A DNA stretch of 64,000 nucleotides from RHKX01 sp046330285 (GTDB taxonomy: Bacteria > Actinomycetota > Thermoleophilia > Solirubrobacterales > 70-9). Each line of letters opens with the position of its first letter. Position 1 is the first letter of the stretch. The notes under the pieces were generated by a model. It worked only from the letters and a program-made list of their open reading frames with translations. It was not told the origin of the DNA and ran no database searches. Below, piece by piece: positions 59,535 through 64,000 of this stretch. A program made the position numbers and the translations under genes. The DNA lies in the NCBI GenBank assembly GCA_046330285.1, contig JAXLSX010000001.1:1-64000 (forward strand), read 5' to 3'.

Positions 59535-61310
59535 ATGTTCGACCCGCGGATCTATCGCGCAGCCCTGCTCCCGGCCGTCGCCGCCCTCGCGGTGGTGATG
59601 TTCTCCTTCCAGCCGATCCCGAATCCGCTGCCGCCGCCGGTCGCGACGCCGACCTTCGACGGGTCGGAGGCGGCCCGCACGGCGCGCTCGATCGTCTCCC
59701 TCGCACCCGACCGCACGCCGGGATCCGACGGCGACCGGGCGGTTGCCGACCTCGTCCAGGAGCGGTTCACGGGGATCGAGGGCGGCCAGGTCTCGACCCA
59801 GTCCTTCGATTCGAGCTTCGACGGCGAGGACGTCAAGCTCGAGAACGTGATCCTCACCCTGCCGGGGATCTCCGACCGGACGATCCTCGTCGTCGCCTCG
59901 CGCGACGCGCCCGAGGGAACCGGCGCGACGACGAGCGCGTCGGCGACGGCGACGCTGCTCGGCCTCGCCGACGACCTCGGCCGCTCGCGGCGGGAGAAGA
60001 CGATGATCTTCGCCTCGACCGACGGGGGCGGCGACAGCACCGACGGCGTCGATGAGCTGATTGACGCCCTCCCGCAGCCGGAGAACGTCGAGGCCGCCTT
60101 CGCGATCTCGCAGCCCGGCGTGCCGGTGCCGGAGGCGCCGTTCGTGATCGGATCCGGCTCGGGCCCGGACAGCCCGTCGGCCCAGCTCGTCCAGACCGCG
60201 CGCGACATCGCCACGGCGAAGTTCGCCGAGCGGGACCCGGCGCCGGGACCGTGGGTCGGTCTCTCCCGGCTGGCGTTCCCCGGCGGACTCGGCGAGCAGG
60301 TCGCACTGCGCCGCGCCGGCATCGAGGCGCTCGGGATCAGCGCGCACGGCGAACGGCCGGTGCCCGCCGGCGACGCCGGACCCGAGGCGATCTCCTCGGA
60401 GACCCTCGACGCGTCCGGGGCGACGATGCTCGAGCTGATGCTCACCCTCGACCACGCCGAGGACCCGGTCGACCAGGGACCCGACGAGTACATCCGAATC
60501 GGCGACAACCTCGTCCCCGGCTGGACGCTGTCGCTCCTCGCCGTCGCGCTGCTGCTCGCTCCGCTGCTGACCGCGGGCGACACCTGGCTGCGTGAGCACC
60601 GCAACGACTGGCGCGTCCGCAAGACGCTGTTCTGGGCCGGCGAGCGGGTGCTGATCCCGCTCGCGGCGCTGGTGCTCACCTACCTGCTCGGGTTCGTCGG
60701 GCTGATCCCCGACCCCGCGTTTCCCTACGACCCGGCGCTGCACGCTCCCGGGGCCGCCGGCCCGGTCGCGTTCGCCGCTCTCGCCGGCGCGGTCGCGATC
60801 GCCGCCCTGCTCGTGCGCCCGATGCGGACGCCGCTAGACGCCGAGCCCCAGACGCTCGCCGCCGCCGCCGGGCTGCTGACCGGGGTCTCGGTCCTCTGCA
60901 TCTGGCTGATCAACCCGTACCTGGCGTTGCTGCTGACCCCGACCGCGCACATCTGGCTGCTCGCGGCCCGGGCGGCCGGTCCCCCTCGCGCGGTCGTGCT
61001 CGGCATCGCCGGGCTCGTCTCGCTGGTGCCGGCGCTGCTCGGGTTCGCGACCTGGGCGGCCCAGCTCGGCCTCGGGCTCTCGGCGCCGTGGCACCTGCTG
61101 CTGATGATCGCCGACCACCAGATCGGATTCCTGCTCGGGCTGCTCTGGTGCGGCGTCCTCGGCGGGCTGATCGCCGTCGTCTCCTCGGCGGGCGGGATCG
61201 CGCGGTCGCTGCCGCCGATCGGCCCGCGCGGGAGCATCAGAGGCGCCGGCAGCCACGCCGGACCGGGGGCTCTGGGCGCGAGCCCACCGGCGGTCCGGCG
61301 TCGCGACTAG
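59535..61310 (+). CDS. M28-peptidase-like membrane protein lacking zinc ligands
   Basis: A 591-residue protein. After an N-terminal helix, residues 40-330 resemble the M28 aminopeptidase fold (TARSIVSLAPDRTPGSDGDRAVADLV, ILVVASRDAPEGTGATTSASATATLLGLADDL, KTMIFASTDGGGDSTDG). In active M28 enzymes these positions hold zinc-binding His, Asp and Glu; here they read R-D, T-T-S and G-G, so the site is probably inactive. The C-terminal half has about seven membrane helices. It may bind peptides or scaffold an envelope complex. Confidence 0.78.
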   Translation: MFDPRIYRAALLPAVAALAVVMFSFQPIPNPLPPPVATPTFDGSEAARTARSIVSLAPDRTPGSDGDRAVADLVQERFTGIEGGQVSTQSFDSSFDGEDVKLENVILTLPGISDRTILVVASRDAPEGTGATTSASATATLLGLADDLGRSRREKTMIFASTDGGGDSTDGVDELIDALPQPENVEAAFAISQPGVPVPEAPFVIGSGSGPDSPSAQLVQTARDIATAKFAERDPAPGPWVGLSRLAFPGGLGEQVALRRAGIEALGISAHGERPVPAGDAGPEAISSETLDASGATMLELMLTLDHAEDPVDQGPDEYIRIGDNLVPGWTLSLLAVALLLAPLLTAGDTWLREHRNDWRVRKTLFWAGERVLIPLAALVLTYLLGFVGLIPDPAFPYDPALHAPGAAGPVAFAALAGAVAIAALLVRPMRTPLDAEPQTLAAAAGLLTGVSVLCIWLINPYLALLLTPTAHIWLLAARAAGPPRAVVLGIAGLVSLVPALLGFATWAAQLGLGLSAPWHLLLMIADHQIGFLLGLLWCGVLGGLIAVVSSAGGIARSLPPIGPRGSIRGAGSHAGPGALGASPPAVRRRD

Positions 61311-61407
61311 GGGCTGGCCCCCAGGCGCGGATCCCGCTCTGGACGCGGATCTGGACGCCCTTCTGGACGCTCGTCGGAAGCGGCTAAAGCAGCGCCGTCT
61401 CGGACCG

Positions 61408-61659
61408 ATGGAGGCGGTACGCGTCCACCCCTCCAACGAGTCAGGAAAGAAAACGAGCTCAGTTCAAATGGGTGCCACAGCCGAACAGCTCGCAGACGTC
61501 CAGCAGCAGGTCTCCCGCGGCGAGTACGAGGTCAACTCGCAGCGCGTCGCGGTCGCCATCCTCGAACGGATCGGCGTGATCCAGAGTCGCGACCCGGTCA
61601 GGGGCCGCGGAAGTGGTCGTGGCCTCCTGGGCGAACTGAACGTCCCCCGGGAAGTCTGA
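61408..61659 (+). CDS. FlgM-like (anti-sigma-28 type) small protein
   Basis: An 83-residue protein. ADVQQQVSRGEYEVNSQRVAVAILERIG resembles the C-terminal sigma-binding helix region of FlgM (I-x-x-G-x-Y-x-V-x-x-x-x-V-A-x-x-I). The N-terminus is short and polar, as expected for a disordered FlgM start. No flagellar genes occur in the window. Its last 62 bases overlap the end of thiL on the other strand, so the C-terminal tail (GRGSGRGLLGELNVPREV) is partly forced by that gene. Role uncertain. Confidence 0.55.
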   Translation: MEAVRVHPSNESGKKTSSVQMGATAEQLADVQQQVSRGEYEVNSQRVAVAILERIGVIQSRDPVRGRGSGRGLLGELNVPREV

Positions 61660-62620
61660 GCCGGACCGCCGCGCCGGGGTGGACCCGGCCGATCTCGGTC
61701 AGCTCGGCGCCCGTCGCAGCGACGGCGTCCGCGCATCCGGCCAGTTGGGCCCGCGGGATCGCACAGAGAAGCTCGTAGTCCTCGCCGCCGGAGACGACCA
61801 GCTCGTTCGGATCGCGGCCGGCCGCCGCCGCGACCTCGGAGACGCCGGCGCCGACCGGCACCCGGTCGACCTCGACCTCGATGCCGACGCCGGCTGCGGC
61901 CGCGAGGTGCTCGGCTTCGGCACCGAGGCCGTCGGAGACGTCGATCATCGCCGTCGCTCCCGCCGCCGCCAGCGCCCGGCCCGCGTCGAGCTGCGGCCGC
62001 GGCTCGAGCTGGCGGGCCCTCGCCGCGTCCGCCACGGCAGCCGGGACCGACTCGGCGAGCTCGGGATGTTCGAGCAGCATCAGCCCGGCCGCGGCGCCGC
62101 CGAGCGCGCCGGTGACGCAGATCGCGTCCCCGGGCTCGGCGCCGGCACGGCCGACCATCGCGTCGGCGGCGGGCGTCCGGCCGATCGCGGTCACCGCGAC
62201 GGCGAGGACCGCCGAGCCGGTCAGATCCCCGCCCAGCAGCGCCGCTCCCGACAGCTCGGCAAGCTCAGCGAGCCCCTCGCAGAGCTCGAGCGCGTCGTCG
62301 CGGCCGAAGTCCTCGGGGATGCCGACCCAGACGTAGAGCTCCACCGGCTCGGCGCCCATCGCCGCGAGATCGCTGAGCGCCGCTCCGGCGGCCTTGCGTC
62401 CGATCGCCCGGGGCGGGCACCAGCTCCGCCGGAAGGCGACACCGTCGACGATCGCATCGACGCTTACCGCCCGGCCTCCCCCGCCCGGCTCCTCGATCAC
62501 CGCGGCGTCGTCGCCGATCCCGATCCGGACTTCGGGCCGCTCGACGGGTCCGCCGAGGCGGTCGCGGATCGCGGCGATCAGGTCGAACTCCGGCGAGCTG
62601 CGCATGCGCGGCTCGCTCAC
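61598..62620 (-). CDS. thiL: Thiamine-monophosphate kinase
   Basis: A 340-residue ATP-dependent kinase that makes thiamine diphosphate from thiamine monophosphate. Motifs: RIGIGDDAAVIE (Asp pair for Mg), VDAIVDGVAFRRSWCPPRAIGRKAAGAALSDLAAMGA, LLGGDLTGS, ICVTGALGGAAAG, MIDVSDGLGAEAEHLA and VVSGGEDYELLCA. GTG 62620 overlaps the mannosyltransferase stop (GTGA). It is convergent with the FlgM-like gene. Confidence 0.94.
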   Translation of the reverse strand: MSEPRMRSSPEFDLIAAIRDRLGGPVERPEVRIGIGDDAAVIEEPGGGGRAVSVDAIVDGVAFRRSWCPPRAIGRKAAGAALSDLAAMGAEPVELYVWVGIPEDFGRDDALELCEGLAELAELSGAALLGGDLTGSAVLAVAVTAIGRTPAADAMVGRAGAEPGDAICVTGALGGAAAGLMLLEHPELAESVPAAVADAARARQLEPRPQLDAGRALAAAGATAMIDVSDGLGAEAEHLAAAAGVGIEVEVDRVPVGAGVSEVAAAAGRDPNELVVSGGEDYELLCAIPRAQLAGCADAVAATGAELTEIGRVHPGAAVRLRLPGGRSVRPGGHDHFRGP

Positions 62621-63927
62621 AGCGAAATCCCCGTGATGCCGTTGATCGCCTGGAACACCGTCAGCAGGATCGTCGCACCGATCAGGAGCCGATCGCGCGA
62701 GATCGCGGCGACCGGGAGCACCCAGATCAGATACCAGGGGACGATGTAGGCGGAGGCAACGAGCACGCCGAACGCCGCCCAGCCGGCTGCGCGGACCCAG
62801 TCGAACCCGCGGGCGACCGCGACCAGCAGCCAGATGACCGCGATCGCGAACGCCACGACGGCCACGGTCCTGACGACGTCGACGTCGATCCCGCTGCCGC
62901 GCGAGAGGACGGAGGGAACGCTCCAGCGGCTGATCTGCCCGTGATTGCCGCCGGCGACGCTGAGCGCCTCGGTGACGCTCGAACCGAACGCAGCCAGGGA
63001 GACGGCGCCGACGAGGACGGCCGCGATCGCGATTCCGGCGATCAGCCGGCCACGCTGCCCCGGGCCCCGCGTGCCGACTATCGCGAACGGCGCGTACATC
63101 GCCCCGGAGATCTTCGTCGCCGCGGCGAGGACATAGCCGGCCCCGGCAGTGAGCGGCCGGGCGGCGAGTGAGGCCGCGATCGCGGCCATCGCGATCGCGG
63201 CGGTCAGCGCGTCGTTGTGGCCGCCGCCGACGAGCTGGACGAGGACGATCGGGTTCAGCGCGACGAACGCGACCGCGCCGGCGGGGGCGACGCCGCGCAG
63301 CCGCGCGAGGCGGGCGACGATCCAGGCGATCACGGCGACCGACAGGCCGGCGAGCAGCTTCAGCGACCAGAGCGCGAACGGGACGCCGAGCAGGCCGAGC
63401 GGATAGGTGCCCAGGGTGAACACCGGCCCGTAGACGGAGACCGCGTCGCGGTAGTCGACGACGCGGGCGGCGGCATCGTCCTGGGGGATCGCGGCCGGCG
63501 CATACTCGTAGGGGTTGAGCCCGTGCTCGGCGCCGAGCCGCGCGTAGGAGATGTAGCTGAAGAGGTCCAGCGAGAGCAGCGGCGGGGCGAGGACGAAGAG
63601 GGTGATCAGGATTCCGGCGACCCACCCGACCCAGCGCAGGCCGAGGTCGCGGGCGTAGGCGAGCAGGACCACCCAGATCGCGATCGCGAGCCAGAGCAGG
63701 CAGAGGTAGACCATCGGCCGCGAGACGAAGCCGTCGCTGAACAGCCCGAGGACGCCGTTGGCCCACCCCTCGCCCTCGCCGCGGAATCCGCCTCCCGGGA
63801 CGAAGCCGGGATCGATCGACGGAGTCGCCAGCGGCAACGAGACCGCGATCAGCGCGAGCGCCGCGAGCCGCGCGACGAGGCGCCGCCGCGCGGGAGCCGT
63901 CGCTGGGGTGGCCGGGGTCTCCTCCAT
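62617..63927 (-). CDS. Polytopic membrane mannosyltransferase-like protein (MptB/GT87-like)
   Basis: A 436-residue membrane protein with about ten to twelve helices. After the first helices, LLSLDLFSYISYARLGAEHGLNPYEYAPAAI contains the acidic and Tyr-rich first external loop characteristic of polyprenyl-phosphomannose-dependent transferases (alpha-1,6-mannosyltransferase MptB type). ALNPIVLVQLVGGGHNDALTAAIA and AYIVPWYLIWVLPVAA recur in this family. It should extend cell-envelope glycans or lipoglycans from a lipid-linked sugar. It is coupled to thiL and divergent from the gene entering at 63949. Confidence 0.82.
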   Translation of the reverse strand: MEETPATPATAPARRRLVARLAALALIAVSLPLATPSIDPGFVPGGGFRGEGEGWANGVLGLFSDGFVSRPMVYLCLLWLAIAIWVVLLAYARDLGLRWVGWVAGILITLFVLAPPLLSLDLFSYISYARLGAEHGLNPYEYAPAAIPQDDAAARVVDYRDAVSVYGPVFTLGTYPLGLLGVPFALWSLKLLAGLSVAVIAWIVARLARLRGVAPAGAVAFVALNPIVLVQLVGGGHNDALTAAIAMAAIAASLAARPLTAGAGYVLAAATKISGAMYAPFAIVGTRGPGQRGRLIAGIAIAAVLVGAVSLAAFGSSVTEALSVAGGNHGQISRWSVPSVLSRGSGIDVDVVRTVAVVAFAIAVIWLLVAVARGFDWVRAAGWAAFGVLVASAYIVPWYLIWVLPVAAISRDRLLIGATILLTVFQAINGITGISL

Positions 63928-63948
63928 CAGCTCGGTGAGAATGTATTC

Positions 63949-64000
63949 GTGCCCGCCCCCTACCGCGCCTGCCTGATCGACGCGCTCGGCACCATGGTCC
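63949..64000 (+). CDS. Start of a HAD-family hydrolase-like protein (partial)
   Basis: Only 17 codons are present, from GTG 63949. They read PAPYRACLIDALGTMV, which matches the first motif of HAD-type phosphatases (DALGTLV, with the nucleophile Asp). The rest lies beyond the window, so the type of HAD protein cannot be told. Confidence 0.55.
   Translation, partial: MPAPYRACLIDALGTMV

Noticed and set aside
63941..63976. Small gene starting at ATG 63941
   Set aside because: This frame stops after 11 codons; the GTG at 63949 gives HAD-like text instead.

Overview
This 64 kb window is very GC-rich and densely packed with genes, many starting at GTG or TTG and joined by 1-4 nt stop/start overlaps (GTGA, ATGA, TGATG). 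Gene content suggests a free-living actinobacterium, most likely of the Thermoleophilia/Solirubrobacterales type: the rpsF-ssb-rpsR-rplI-dnaB locus, an AccA3-like carboxylase, OtsA, an MprAB/PepD-like stress operon, DUF2277 and amphi-Trp proteins, and several exported proteins with Lys/Arg-rich tails. The taxonomic call is inference. No rRNA, tRNA, CRISPR, prophage or insertion sequence was recognised.

Layout. 1-8.3 kb: the 3' part of nuoN, two paralogous exported trypsin-like proteases flanking a VOC protein and a frameshifted tandem ThyX-like gene, then acetyl-CoA synthetase and a small phosphoesterase. 8.3-24.5 kb: the most interesting region. A roughly 10 kb minus-strand operon (GntR regulator, enolase-like protein, glycerate-2-kinase-like protein, polyamine-family ABC importer with two binding proteins, PYROXD2-like FAD oxidoreductase) lies beside a class III aminotransferase, a Tat-exported PhoX-like protein, a cupin, a KBL-type enzyme and a second class III aminotransferase. 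Three intergenic regions carry the same FadR-type operator, ATTGT-N3-ACAAT, so the block looks like one regulon for taking up and breaking down an unidentified amine- or hydroxy-acid-containing compound.

24.6-31.4 kb: an AEC permease, membrane proteins, an ACT-domain protein, peptide deformylase, an oxidoreductase, a K+ channel-like protein and small conserved proteins. 31.4-38.1 kb: a divergent pair of operons combining a zinc-ribbon epimerase, membrane and soluble glycosyltransferases, a beta-propeller lipoprotein and a membrane molybdopterin oxidoreductase; the product is unknown. 38.2-45.2 kb: secreted and surface proteins, including a CSLREA/beta-helix protein and a metzincin-type protease.

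45.2-53.1 kb: core functions (acetyl/propionyl-CoA carboxylase alpha chain, purA, a DnaC/DnaI-like helicase loader, dnaB, rplI, rpsR, ssb, rpsF). 53.2-64 kb: otsA, an inositol-monophosphatase-like protein, a response regulator/histidine kinase/HtrA operon, a degenerate M28-like membrane protein, a FlgM-like protein, thiL, a membrane mannosyltransferase and the first codons of a HAD-like protein.
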